In this document: one piece after another, positions 8,514 through 15,855 of the stretch
Layout: each line of letters opens with the position of its first letter
Position numbering within the stretch: position 1 is the stretch's first letter
NCBI RefSeq assembly: GCF_032334255.1
Contig: NZ_JAUHMF010000002.1
Span: 1,240,001-1,304,000 of the forward strand
DNA from: Thermanaerothrix solaris
Lineage (GTDB): Bacteria > Chloroflexota > Anaerolineae > Anaerolineales > Anaerolineaceae
Length of the DNA: 64,000 bases
Direction of reading: 5' to 3'
Made by a program: the position numbers and the translations under genes
Notes under the pieces: generated by a model
What the model saw: only the letters and a program-made list of their open reading frames with translations
Database searches by the model: none
What the model was told of the DNA's origin: nothing

Positions 8514-8535
8514 GAGTTGGTGTAGCAAAGTCAAT

Positions 8536-8964
8536 TCAGGATGTCGCTTCGTGCAGCGTGATCTTGCGGGTGAAATTTACGCACCCGCGCATGGTGGCAA
8601 TAGCGGAGCAGTATTTGGTTTCTGATAGTTCAACGGCACGCTCTACAGCGGCGGGGTCAATGTTGTGCCCGGTTACCACATACTCAATCTCAACATCGGT
8701 AAAGCGTTTGGGATGTTCGGGTGCGCGTAGTGCCGTCACTTTGACCTCAAACGCAGTGACATCCTGCTTTTTCTTCTGCAAAATTGAAATTACGTCCATT
8801 GCCGTACAGCCGGCAATCCCAATGGCGACGAGTTCCATCGGGCGTAATCCCGAATCACTTCCACCAACAGCGGGATCGCTGTCCAGGTTAACCGTGAATC
8901 CGGAGTTAGCCGTGCCGGTAAAGGCTAGGCCACTCTTCCAGATAACCTTTGCGTCTAAGGTCAT
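8536..8964 (-). CDS. OsmC/Ohr-family peroxide-reducing protein
   Basis: The 142-residue protein matches the OsmC fold: MTLDAKVIWKSGLAFTG at the start, LRPMELVAIGIAGCTAMDVISIL with the first redox Cys, and ETKYCSAIATM with the second. The Cys pair is the thiol peroxidase centre that reduces organic hydroperoxides. It resembles the YhfA-like branch more than Ohr. It is 23 nt downstream of a two-CxxC disulfide oxidoreductase on the same strand, which could recycle its disulfide; that partnership is inferred from position only. Confidence 0.9.
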   Translation of the reverse strand: MTLDAKVIWKSGLAFTGTANSGFTVNLDSDPAVGGSDSGLRPMELVAIGIAGCTAMDVISILQKKKQDVTAFEVKVTALRAPEHPKRFTDVEIEYVVTGHNIDPAAVERAVELSETKYCSAIATMRGCVNFTRKITLHEATS

Positions 8965-8987
8965 ACTCGAAATCCTCCAAGAAAAGT

Positions 8988-9680
8988 CTAGGCTGGTTGG
9001 GCGGCTTGTAGAATGGCTTCAAGCAAATTCTTCTCCGGCACAGCGCCGACAACTTCCTCAAAACCACTCTGGTTATTGGATTTTTGTACTTTGATGATCG
9101 TATGAGGTACACCGGAGACCCCGTACTGATCCGCAAGTTGCGGAAACTCCAAGGCTTCAACCATCTCGGCTTCAATGAGATCGCTTTCCATAGCCATTTG
9201 GTGCGCCAGGATGACTGCACGAGGGCAATACGGGCAAGAAGGGGTGACAAAAACCTGCATCGAGACGGGGTAACGCAGATTTTTTAGGGCCTGGCGTGTT
9301 TCGGGTTTCAATCCCGAGTCCTGACGCGAGACGTTCAGAATATCGTTAATAAGCGAGGTGAATTCATGCCCGGCGGGAATACCGGCGTACCGGATGCCAT
9401 AATCCAAAATCTCGCCTCCTCTCACCCCTAGAATAACAAAACCGGGAGCTTTATCCACGCGATGCTTCTGGGCTAATTCTGAGTTGGCATTGAGGTCGTA
9501 GGTCTCTACGATGATCTTTTCGGGTGCAAGGTCTGCCACCTCGCTCAATAATTGACGGGTATCCTCGCAGTATTCACAATTGGCCGTTTCATCGCCAAAG
9601 AAGACGATCTTTACCGGGTGCTTCAACTCTGTAAAGACTTCGCGTAGTTGAGCCCGAATATTCTCATCAAGTAACGTCAT
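8988..9680 (-). CDS. Protein disulfide oxidoreductase (PDO, two glutaredoxin-like domains)
   Basis: A 230-residue protein made of two thioredoxin-fold units, each with an active CxxC: C35-E-Y-C38 in the first and C149-P-Y-C152 in the second. Cis-Pro segments (DKAPGFVILG and SGVPHTI) follow each. This is the layout of PDO, a glutaredoxin-like protein of thermophiles and many Chloroflexota that exchanges cytoplasmic disulfides, often with thioredoxin reductase. There is no signal peptide, so it acts in the cytosol. It is followed by osmC in the same direction. Confidence 0.9.
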   Translation of the reverse strand: MTLLDENIRAQLREVFTELKHPVKIVFFGDETANCEYCEDTRQLLSEVADLAPEKIIVETYDLNANSELAQKHRVDKAPGFVILGVRGGEILDYGIRYAGIPAGHEFTSLINDILNVSRQDSGLKPETRQALKNLRYPVSMQVFVTPSCPYCPRAVILAHQMAMESDLIEAEMVEALEFPQLADQYGVSGVPHTIIKVQKSNNQSGFEEVVGAVPEKNLLEAILQAAQPA

Positions 9681-9722
9681 TGATTCCTACCTCCACTTAT
9701 GGTTTGAGATTAGTGTTGGATG

Positions 9723-9743
9723 AACAACCCCAACGGGGTTGTT
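9723..9743. other. Perfect inverted repeat (9-bp stem) downstream of the zinc-ribbon gene
   Basis: AACAACCCC (9723-9731) and GGGGTTGTT (9735-9743) form a 9-bp stem with a 3-nt loop, between the end of the small zinc-ribbon gene and the start of the PDO gene, both on the minus strand. No T tract follows, so it may be a Rho-independent terminator of poor quality or an mRNA-stabilising hairpin. Confidence 0.55.
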
Positions 9744-9754
9744 GGGTTTCGTTA

Positions 9755-9970
9755 TCAGGTACAGCCTCCTCCTTCCACGTAGTGGCAAACCGGGCAGACA
9801 AGATTCAGTAAACCGTCATAATCCATAATCCCCTGGTGGCAACGCGGGCAAGGTTGACCAGGTTGTGCGGCTTTAGACGGTGGTGCACTGCTCTCCTCTT
9901 GGGTTAGGTGAAAAGCAGGCACGGCTTCCAATGATGCCGACTGGTGAGAAGTGGGTTTCTCAGATTTCAT
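9755..9970 (-). CDS. Small zinc-ribbon protein, unknown function
   Basis: A 71-residue protein. The first half is polar and rich in Ser, Pro and Ala with no visible fold; the second half has CPRCHQGIMDYDGLLNLVCPVC, two CxxC pairs spaced as in a zinc ribbon, ending in a GGGC tail. It lies between the anti-sigma factor and the PDO gene on the same strand but is isolated from the former by a terminator. A role in transcription or protein-protein contact is possible; nothing more can be said. Confidence 0.6.
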   Translation of the reverse strand: MKSEKPTSHQSASLEAVPAFHLTQEESSAPPSKAAQPGQPCPRCHQGIMDYDGLLNLVCPVCHYVEGGGCT

Positions 9971-9994
9971 CCTTGAATTAGATGCATGGAGATG

Positions 9995-10014
9995 AAAAAA
10001 GTGACAGAGTCACT
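9995..10014 (-). terminator. Rho-independent terminator after the tsaD-sigma-anti-sigma operon
   Basis: On the minus strand AGTGAC-TCT-GTCACT (10014-10000) is followed by a run of six T (10000-9995). It lies just 6 nt past the stop of the anti-sigma gene. The stem is short (6 bp), but the T tract is good. Confidence 0.6.
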
Positions 10015-10019
10015 CCTTT

Positions 10020-10265
10020 TTACTTCAGATATTCGGTTAGATCAAGACGGCGGAAGAGGCGCTCACGAACCTCGGTGGGCATGTCTTCATTTTCCCCCAC
10101 AGTGCGATAGAGATCAATGGTCTTTTGAAGGGTATTAAGCACAACCCGACAATTGGGACAAGTTCTTAAGTGACGTTCGAGGGCTTTACATAAACGGGGG
10201 TCTAAACTCCCGTCCACATAGTCTGAAAGTTGCGAAAGAAGGGCGCGACACTTTTTAGGCGGCAT
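10020..10265 (-). CDS. Soluble zinc-binding anti-sigma factor (zf-HC2)
   Basis: An 81-residue protein with the ZAS motif: C6, then H32-x3-C36-x2-C39 in RHLRTCPNC. The rest is helical and without a membrane segment, so this is a cytoplasmic anti-sigma factor that probably releases its sigma on thiol oxidation or zinc loss, as RsrA does. The start lies 11 nt inside the 3' end of the ECF sigma gene, the usual sigma/anti-sigma coupling. A terminator follows directly. Confidence 0.85.
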   Translation of the reverse strand: MPPKKCRALLSQLSDYVDGSLDPRLCKALERHLRTCPNCRVVLNTLQKTIDLYRTVGENEDMPTEVRERLFRRLDLTEYLK

Positions 10266-10875
10266 CTTGTTCGGACCTCACTTCCACTCGTTCGCCATAA
10301 TACTCAGAGAGAATTTCACGCAGTTTCAATCGTGCCCGCAAAAGCCTGGTTTTCACGTTGGTCTCGCTCAGTCCCAACGTTTCGGCGGTTTCTTTGATCG
10401 AAAGCCCCTCCACATCGCGTAACCAGAATACCAGGCGCAGGTTTTCGGGTAATTGAGCAATCGCATTATCTAAAAAGCGCTTTGCTTCTTCCGAAAGCAA
10501 TTCTTCCTCAGGCAGGCAGCACCAATCAATCAAGAAAGAGACTTCGTTTTCCCCGCTCTCATTTTCATCGCCATCATTATCGGTCAGCAGGGTTTCGGGT
10601 TTTCGCCGACGCAGTAACATGAGGGCTTCGTTGACGGCGATGCGATACAGCCAGGTTGAAAGACTGGAGCGTCCCTCAAATGTGGGTAAAGCAGATAGGG
10701 CTTTGATGAAAGTTTCTTGCAAAACATCCTCCGCATCTTGCGGATTCCCCAAGATTTTCAAGGCTAAGCGGTAGATGGGGGTTGAGTAGGCATCTACCAG
10801 GCGCGCAAATTCTTTGCGATCGCCGTTGCGCAAAGCCTCCAGAGAAATAGAGGGAGAACTGACTTGTTCACTCAT
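10255..10875 (-). CDS. ECF-type RNA polymerase sigma factor (sigma-70 family)
   Basis: A 206-residue sigma factor with regions 2 and 4 only. Region 2 includes LVDAYSTPIYRLALKILGNP and the polymerase-binding AEDVLQETFIKAL; region 4 reads LPENLRLVFWLRDVEGLS then the helix-turn-helix KETAETLGLSETNVKTRLLRARLKL. The linker is acidic (DNDGDENESGENE). The start ATG overlaps the tsaD stop by 4 nt (ATGA), and the anti-sigma gene overlaps its end, so all three are co-transcribed. The target promoters are not apparent in this window. Confidence 0.92.
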   Translation of the reverse strand: MSEQVSSPSISLEALRNGDRKEFARLVDAYSTPIYRLALKILGNPQDAEDVLQETFIKALSALPTFEGRSSLSTWLYRIAVNEALMLLRRRKPETLLTDNDGDENESGENEVSFLIDWCCLPEEELLSEEAKRFLDNAIAQLPENLRLVFWLRDVEGLSIKETAETLGLSETNVKTRLLRARLKLREILSEYYGERVEVRSEQDAA

Positions 10876-11963
10876 TTAGATGCGGTAGATGGGATTAAGG
10901 TTTCATTTATCGAGGACGTGAAAAGGGGCCAGGTGGGTAGGACATCCATGTCCAATCCATCGCGGTGGCCGCGAAGAAAATGAAAATAGCCTGCGGCCGC
11001 GATCATGGCGGCATTGTCGGTGCATAGAAAGGGTGGAGGAAAATGCACCCGAAATTCCCGCTGTTCTAGAAACGCGCGCCGTAACGCCTGGTTGGCTGAG
11101 ACTCCTCCAGCGACTAGAATCTCGCGTACACGGAAGGTGCGTGCAGCCTGTAAGGTTTTAGTAACGAGCGTATCCACAACTGCAGCCTGAAAACTGGCAG
11201 CCAAATCGGCGAGTGGAAGACCACGCCCGCTTTTTTGAAGATCTTGTACGGTACGGAGGACGGCGGTTTTTAGTCCACTAAACGAAAAATCCCACGTCCC
11301 TTCTAAGCGCGCGCGGGGAAAGTGAAACGCCGCTTCATTACCATTACGGGCTGCTTCCTGGATGGCTGGACCACCAGGGTAGGTCAAACCCAGCAGGCGT
11401 CCTACTTTATCGAAGGCCTCGCCGGCGGCATCATCGAGGGTTCCTCCCAGGCGTTGGTAAGTCAAGTGATCGGTCATAAGGATGAGTTCAGTATGCCCTC
11501 CCGAAACAAGCAGGGCAAGCAAGGGGAACTGAGGGGGATAGTGATCCTTCTGATTTTCGGATACCAACCAGGCAGAATAGATATGCCCTTCCAAATGATT
11601 GATGCCGATTAACGGCTTACCAGAAGCCAGAGCCAGACCCTTGGCCATGTTTAATCCCACCACCAACGAGCCGGGGAGGCCCGGGCCGCGCGTGACAGCG
11701 ATGGCATCAATGTCCTCAAGGCTCAGATGGGCTTGTTCTAGGGCTGCGTTGACTACGGCATAAATGGTGCGGATATGTTGGCGTGAGGCTACTTCGGGGA
11801 ATACACCGCCATATTGGGCATGTAAATCAATTTGCGAAGCCACGACATTCGATAAAGGAAGTCGCCCTTCCTCCACAACAGCAGCGGCGGTTTCATCACA
11901 AGACGTCTCGATGCCTAGAATTCGGGCGCAACGTGGTTCCGGCAGAGCCTTCTCTTTGACCAT
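10872..11963 (-). CDS. tsaD: tRNA N6-adenosine threonylcarbamoyltransferase
   Basis: A 363-residue TsaD/Kae1 protein. It begins with ILGIETSCDETAAAVV (about residues 15-30), has GGVFPEVASRQH, the metal-binding NHLEGH segment, LVSGGHTEL, GLTYPGGPAIQ and FSFSGLKTAV, and late VAGGVSANQALR. It transfers threonylcarbamoyl from the adenylate to A37 of ANN-decoding tRNAs as part of the TsaBDE complex; tsaB and tsaE are not in the window. Length is slightly above the usual 335-345 because of N- and C-terminal tails. The downstream sigma gene is coupled to it. Confidence 0.95.
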   Translation of the reverse strand: MVKEKALPEPRCARILGIETSCDETAAAVVEEGRLPLSNVVASQIDLHAQYGGVFPEVASRQHIRTIYAVVNAALEQAHLSLEDIDAIAVTRGPGLPGSLVVGLNMAKGLALASGKPLIGINHLEGHIYSAWLVSENQKDHYPPQFPLLALLVSGGHTELILMTDHLTYQRLGGTLDDAAGEAFDKVGRLLGLTYPGGPAIQEAARNGNEAAFHFPRARLEGTWDFSFSGLKTAVLRTVQDLQKSGRGLPLADLAASFQAAVVDTLVTKTLQAARTFRVREILVAGGVSANQALRRAFLEQREFRVHFPPPFLCTDNAAMIAAAGYFHFLRGHRDGLDMDVLPTWPLFTSSINETLIPSTASK

Positions 11964-12006
11964 ACCTTTTTTATACCACGATTTTTATGCTCCATGCTGG
12001 ACTTGT

Positions 12007-13698
12007 TCAGGGCTGAACCGTGTTTAGAGTAATTCGAGCAGTGGCAATCGGAATTGGCGAGTTCGGAACACTGGCGGCCAAGGCCATAAAGTTTTGGGCT
12101 GCGGTGAGATTTAATGAGGAAAATTTATGCATCCACCGGAAGCCAATGGATTGGTAATACAGCGATGCTTCAATACTAAGGGGATAGGTGGGGGGAGAGT
12201 CAAACGAGATCTGGTAGTGCACAATATCACCACCAGCCTGGAAATCCGGATCTTGTAAGGCTTCTCCGTAAACCGCAATCTCGCTGGGGAGGGTATTCTT
12301 ATCTAATCCTGTCGGAAGGAGACGGTTATCCTTTAAGTAGCGTTGAGCTCGGAGCAGGCTGGTTGTAACTTGACCGTTCGGATCTCCGATAATTGGCTCA
12401 TAGATTTGAACCTGATCAGGACGGGTGATGATCTGATAGTGGGGTTCGTACTTGGTTTCGTCGCCATCGTTATCATTGCCAATGATGCTACCATCTGGCT
12501 GGAACGCACCGGATTCGAAGAGCACTTTTCCATCCGCATCGCGAACGATCATGTGAATCCAGGCCCTTCGGGAGGGGAAACTGGTGGGAAATTTGTGTCC
12601 GGTCAGCACATCAATGCGCACATTAACCTTTAGGCTTTGATCTTGGGGTTCGGCGGTCAACTGGATATGAGCCGTTTTGGTTTGTAATTGATCGAGAGTA
12701 CGGGCAATGGTTTGATCGAACTGTGCCGACTCGGCGGACACCGCAAACTTGTCGGGATGAGTTTTGAGAAGGTTCAGCATCCACTGATTGCCACCGACGA
12801 AGTAATGCTGGTGATAAGGGTCACGCATGGGACTACCGGTATTAGCCACCGGGACGGCTTCGGTGGCTGTGGGCATGTGGCAATCCTGGCACGCTTGGGA
12901 ATCGCGGTATGCCGAATGCACCCACTCGGTATAGGGCGTCTGTTCCGCAAACAGGTCGGTGCTCAGGTTACCATTGTCATCCACGTAGGGGGTGAAAAGA
13001 TTGTGGCAAACGGCGCAGAATTCAGAACGGGTCACATGAGCGCTGGTTTGAGGGATAAACCCGGATGCGCTTTGCATTACCGTTGCCATAGCCGGATTCA
13101 CGTCAAACCGTCCGTAAACTATGCGTTTCCCCGCGGGGGTGTTGGAGTCTATGTTGAACCCTCCGCTGAAACTTTGTGGTGTGCCCAGATTAATGTCTTG
13201 AATTTGGTGGCAGAGCGAGCACGATACACCATCCAGTGCTAATGGATAAAGAGGGTTGTCGGGGTTGAGCAACCCCTGATCGCCTAAAATCGCAACTTCG
13301 CTGTTCGAAAACGCTTCCGTTAATGAAGCCATCCCAATGTGGCAGGTAGCACATTTGGCTTCAATTACTTCTCGATGTTGGGGGTGACGATTTACTTCTT
13401 CCGCAACATGGGCAAGGTAATAGGGATCACGGCCTGCGTTTGCCATGAGCGTGCTACGCCAATCGTCTTGGATGGAGTAAACGGTTCCATTGACGGATTT
13501 AAGCGCGGTGTGACAATAACCGCATTCACCAGCGGTCGAAAAATAATTCCCACGGAAGCGAATTAGTGACCCAGGGATACGAGATGAGGTAGTAGGAGTA
13601 AGAGTAGGCTGCAATGCGTTCTGAGAACAAGCGGTAAGCCCTACGATGATCATTGCAAGCGCTACCCATGCCCACCGGCTGGCTCTGTTCATGCTCAT
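12007..13698 (-). CDS. Pentaheme cytochrome c-like lipoprotein
   Basis: A 563-residue exported protein with a lipobox LTAC (Cys24) after a hydrophobic signal, then a Thr/Pro linker. Five CxxCH heme sites are visible: CGYCH (59-63), CATCH, CSLCH, CAVCH and CQDCH, all in the first half. The second half is a beta-rich domain without hemes containing HKFPTSFPSRRAW. The layout resembles cytochrome c554-like or decaheme-type electron carriers on the outside of the membrane. An AAGGAGGGGAGG ribosome site precedes ATG 13698 (a second ATG at 13692 is also possible). It stands alone, 43 nt before tsaD on the same strand. Confidence 0.85.
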   Translation of the reverse strand: MSMNRASRWAWVALAMIIVGLTACSQNALQPTLTPTTSSRIPGSLIRFRGNYFSTAGECGYCHTALKSVNGTVYSIQDDWRSTLMANAGRDPYYLAHVAEEVNRHPQHREVIEAKCATCHIGMASLTEAFSNSEVAILGDQGLLNPDNPLYPLALDGVSCSLCHQIQDINLGTPQSFSGGFNIDSNTPAGKRIVYGRFDVNPAMATVMQSASGFIPQTSAHVTRSEFCAVCHNLFTPYVDDNGNLSTDLFAEQTPYTEWVHSAYRDSQACQDCHMPTATEAVPVANTGSPMRDPYHQHYFVGGNQWMLNLLKTHPDKFAVSAESAQFDQTIARTLDQLQTKTAHIQLTAEPQDQSLKVNVRIDVLTGHKFPTSFPSRRAWIHMIVRDADGKVLFESGAFQPDGSIIGNDNDGDETKYEPHYQIITRPDQVQIYEPIIGDPNGQVTTSLLRAQRYLKDNRLLPTGLDKNTLPSEIAVYGEALQDPDFQAGGDIVHYQISFDSPPTYPLSIEASLYYQSIGFRWMHKFSSLNLTAAQNFMALAASVPNSPIPIATARITLNTVQP

Positions 13699-13748
13699 CC
13701 TCCCCTCCTTATTCTTTTTATTCGTTTGAACACGCCACTACGGGTAAA

Positions 13749-14093
13749 TTATTGCAGCCTTACCAATACTTTGGCCTGGCTCCACAAGTCTTCCAGGCGG
13801 TAATAGTTGCGCCGTTCGGGAGAGAAAAGGTGAACTACCACGTCCCCTAAATCCACAACGACCCACCCAGCGCTAGCATAACCTTCCTGGCGCGGGATCA
13901 GGCTAAAGTGTTGTTTGGCGCTCTCACAAACAGCATCGGCCAGGGCTTCGAGCATTCGCTCGCTCGTCCCGGAGCAGAGGACAAAATAATCGGCGAAATT
14001 TGCCAGTTCATGAATATCCAGGAGCAGGATGTTTTCCCCTTTCTTCTCTTCTAATGCGTTGACGATGTGGCGAGCGAGTTCTAGAGCGTTCAG
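13749..14093 (-). CDS. rsfS: Ribosomal silencing factor RsfS, with a probable CTG start
   Basis: The frame encodes about 114 residues with the RsfS pattern: LDIHELANFADYFVLCSGTS, then ADAVCESAKQ, then GWVVVDLGDVVVHLFSPERR and YYRLEDLW. RsfS binds ribosomal protein L14 and blocks subunit joining in stationary phase. The frame has no ATG, GTG or TTG between an in-frame stop (14099-14097) and residue Met48 of the alignment. CTG at 14093 stands 6 nt after GAGG (14103-14100), an ideal ribosome-site distance, and gives the normal family length. A frameshift joining the GTG at 14100 is the alternative. Confidence 0.82.
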   Translation of the reverse strand: MNALELARHIVNALEEKKGENILLLDIHELANFADYFVLCSGTSERMLEALADAVCESAKQHFSLIPRQEGYASAGWVVVDLGDVVVHLFSPERRNYYRLEDLWSQAKVLVRLQ

Positions 14094-14133
14094 AAGTCAC
14101 CTCGATATGAAGGGATGGATTAGATCTGCTTAA

Positions 14134-14142
14134 ATTCTAGCA
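14134..14142 (-). promoter_or_regulatory. Extended -10 promoter for rsfS
   Basis: On the minus strand TGC-TAGAAT (14142-14134) is an extended -10 element lying about 40 nt before the proposed rsfS start. Transcription would begin near 14127, leaving a leader of about 33 nt that contains no other start codon in frame. No good -35 hexamer was seen. Confidence 0.4.
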
Positions 14143-14173
14143 TAACCTATTCGAAAACCTGCGGGATGTCCGG

Positions 14174-14755
14174 TTATTTTTCATCTCTTTCAGAAAAGTC
14201 AGCGTGAAAGAGCAGGGTGTAACGTGCTCCGGTGGGGAACAAATCGGAGCGGAAAAGGGCTACTTGATTGACCTGGAGCGACATATGGAAGATTGAGGTA
14301 GACGCTTGTAATTGGGTCTCAAGCAAGGCTTGGTCTTGAGGCCCGAAATCGGCTTGTATGCGCCCCAGGGTAACGTGAGGTGTGAACGGGCGATTTTCGG
14401 GGGGAACGCCAAGGCGCTGAGTGAGTGCCTCAATATCCCGTTGTAAGTCAAAAAGAGGAGTGGGTGCCACCACACCAACCCATAAGACGCGGGGATGGCG
14501 CAGTCCCGGAAAGACACCCAAGCCATGGAGATGAAGGGTGAACGGAGAGTAAGCCTTCGCTATGGTGGGCAAGTGGTGGGTAAGAAATTGAACTGACTCG
14601 GTTTTGATATCTCCCAGGAATTTGAGGGTGAGATGAATATTCTCAGGCGCAACCCAGCGCACCCCTCGTAAACCGGATGAACGGAGGTTTTGAGCCAGGT
14701 TTCCCAGTTGGTGTTGAATATCTTTAGGGAACTCAATCGCAATGAAGGCTCGCAT
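14174..14755 (-). CDS. thpR: RNA 2',3'-cyclic phosphodiesterase (2H family)
   Basis: A 193-residue member of the 2H phosphoesterase family (formerly 2'-5' RNA ligase). The two catalytic HxTx motifs are H41-L-T-L in APENIHLTLKFLG and H127-V-T-L in RPFTPHVTLGR. The N-terminus MRAFIAIEFP is typical. The enzyme opens 2',3'-cyclic phosphate RNA ends. It is upstream of rsfS on the same strand with a 74-nt gap that carries a likely rsfS promoter. Confidence 0.92.
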   Translation of the reverse strand: MRAFIAIEFPKDIQHQLGNLAQNLRSSGLRGVRWVAPENIHLTLKFLGDIKTESVQFLTHHLPTIAKAYSPFTLHLHGLGVFPGLRHPRVLWVGVVAPTPLFDLQRDIEALTQRLGVPPENRPFTPHVTLGRIQADFGPQDQALLETQLQASTSIFHMSLQVNQVALFRSDLFPTGARYTLLFHADFSERDEK

Positions 14756-14930
14756 TTTGGGTAACGGCCTTGAATTTTCTTGTCAGTCAGTATACCCGGG
14801 TAAGATTATCTCGTCAATCGAGAATAGTTTCTCTTATTCTTCTGTTTTTGTCTGGACAAGATAAGGTATCGCCTTGACAAAATAACCATTAACAATCTAC
14901 CCGTTTGAAAAAATTTGTGGTATAAAAAAA
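14756..14930. other. Intergenic promoter region between thpR and the 6S RNA gene
   Basis: This A/T-rich stretch carries no gene. A TGG-TATAAA extended -10 element (14918-14926) lies 5-8 nt before the proposed 5' end of the 6S RNA on the plus strand; its -35 region is poor. A TTGACA (14874-14879) is too far upstream to pair with that -10. Transcription of thpR must start here on the minus strand, but no clear minus-strand hexamers were found. Confidence 0.45.
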
Positions 14931-15106
14931 TTGCCCTGCTGTGTACGTGATGCCGCACGACCGGTTTTGAGCCAACACCTATCACGAGGGTTCCGACTCA
15001 TCCTTGCGAAACGCGATAGGCTTCGGCCAAGGCGGATCCAAGGTGGAGGGACCCAACTCCTGCGAGAGCAGGTTCAAAACTGCGCAGCACACGGCACGGC
15101 GGGGTC
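14931..15106 (+). ncRNA. ssrS: 6S RNA (RNA polymerase regulator)
   Basis: About 176 nt without an open frame fold as 6S RNA. The closing stem pairs CCCTGCTGTG (14934-14943) with CACGGCGGGG (15095-15104) and extends by CGTG/CACG beyond a small loop. Next, GTTTTGAGCC pairs with GGTTCAAAAC (10 bp), then GGGTTCC with GGGACCC (7 bp). The conserved TTGAGCC...GGGTTCC...GGGACCCAAC...CAAAACTG layout of bacterial 6S RNAs is visible. The RNA mimics an open promoter and binds the housekeeping RNA polymerase. An extended -10 lies just upstream and a T run (15107-15111) follows the closing stem. Exact ends are uncertain. Confidence 0.82.
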
Positions 15107-15206
15107 TTTTTAATTTGGGAAGATGAACCTGCAACGGTTTGACAGAAGCCCTCGCCCTTGCTAAACTGAGGTTATCTGACGAGTCTAAATCCTGGCGAGG
15201 TGACTG

Positions 15207-15833
15207 ATGAGCCCTTCTTTCCAACTTTATATGCGGACTGGTCCTACGCCTGGTGAGCGGTTTCCGCTTGAAAAAGATGAGATCTGGTTAGGACGTGACC
15301 CCTCGAATGATATTGTGATCACCGATCCCGAAGTCTCGCGCCGTCATGCCCGCTTTCTTCGCCGTGGTAATACCTATGTCGTAGAGGATATGGGGTCAAC
15401 CAATGGCACGTTGGTGAACGGAGAGATGATCACGGCTACCAAACCATTGAATCATGGTGATGTGCTTGAATTTGGGGAGCACACCAGCCTGGTGTTTGAG
15501 GTGACTCCGGAAGCGATTGATGAAACTGTGGCGGTCTTTCGCGGCGCAATGACCGAGTCATCCTCTCCTGAGCCAAGGCAGGAAGAGCCTTCTTTGGCGG
15601 AATCGCCCATTTCAGAAGCGCCTCTACATGGTTGGGAAGAAATGCCTATTTCCTCTCCTGAGCCCAAACCAGTTCGTCGCCGCTGGCCGGGTTGGATTTG
15701 GGTAGTGTTAGCCTTGGCTGGTGTTATCCTTATCTGCGGTGTGGTGGCACTGTTTATTATTGATTATTTCAATCTTTATTGTGACCTTATTCCCGGGATA
15801 ACCAATATCTTTTTCCCGGGAGCCTGTCCATAA
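15207..15833 (+). CDS. FHA-domain membrane protein
   Basis: A 208-residue protein. Residues about 5-95 are a forkhead-associated phosphothreonine-binding domain with LGRDPSNDIVITDPEVSRRH and GSTNGTLVNG, the core binding loops. A Ser/Pro/Glu-rich linker follows with a repeated SSPEP element, then one transmembrane helix (about residues 162-188) and a short outside tail with two Cys. The FHA domain should face the cytoplasm. No kinase is nearby, so the partner is unknown. The next gene is an AI-2E-type permease 22 nt away. Confidence 0.88.
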   Translation: MSPSFQLYMRTGPTPGERFPLEKDEIWLGRDPSNDIVITDPEVSRRHARFLRRGNTYVVEDMGSTNGTLVNGEMITATKPLNHGDVLEFGEHTSLVFEVTPEAIDETVAVFRGAMTESSSPEPRQEEPSLAESPISEAPLHGWEEMPISSPEPKPVRRRWPGWIWVVLALAGVILICGVVALFIIDYFNLYCDLIPGITNIFFPGACP

Positions 15834-15855
15834 TAAAAATCATCTCACCGCATTA

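Noticed and set aside
9755..9970. The TGA ending the small zinc-ribbon gene as a recoded selenocysteine codon.
   Set aside because: The TGA is directly followed by TAA, so readthrough would add a single residue.
12688..13242. Open frame of about 184 codons on the plus strand opposite the cytochrome gene.
   Set aside because: It is antisense to five CxxCH motifs and a clear lipoprotein signal.
14931..15106. tRNA, SRP RNA or tmRNA at this place.
   Set aside because: No acceptor/T-arm pattern, no GGAAGCAGCC-type SRP loop and no tmRNA tag frame; the 6S pairing fits much better.
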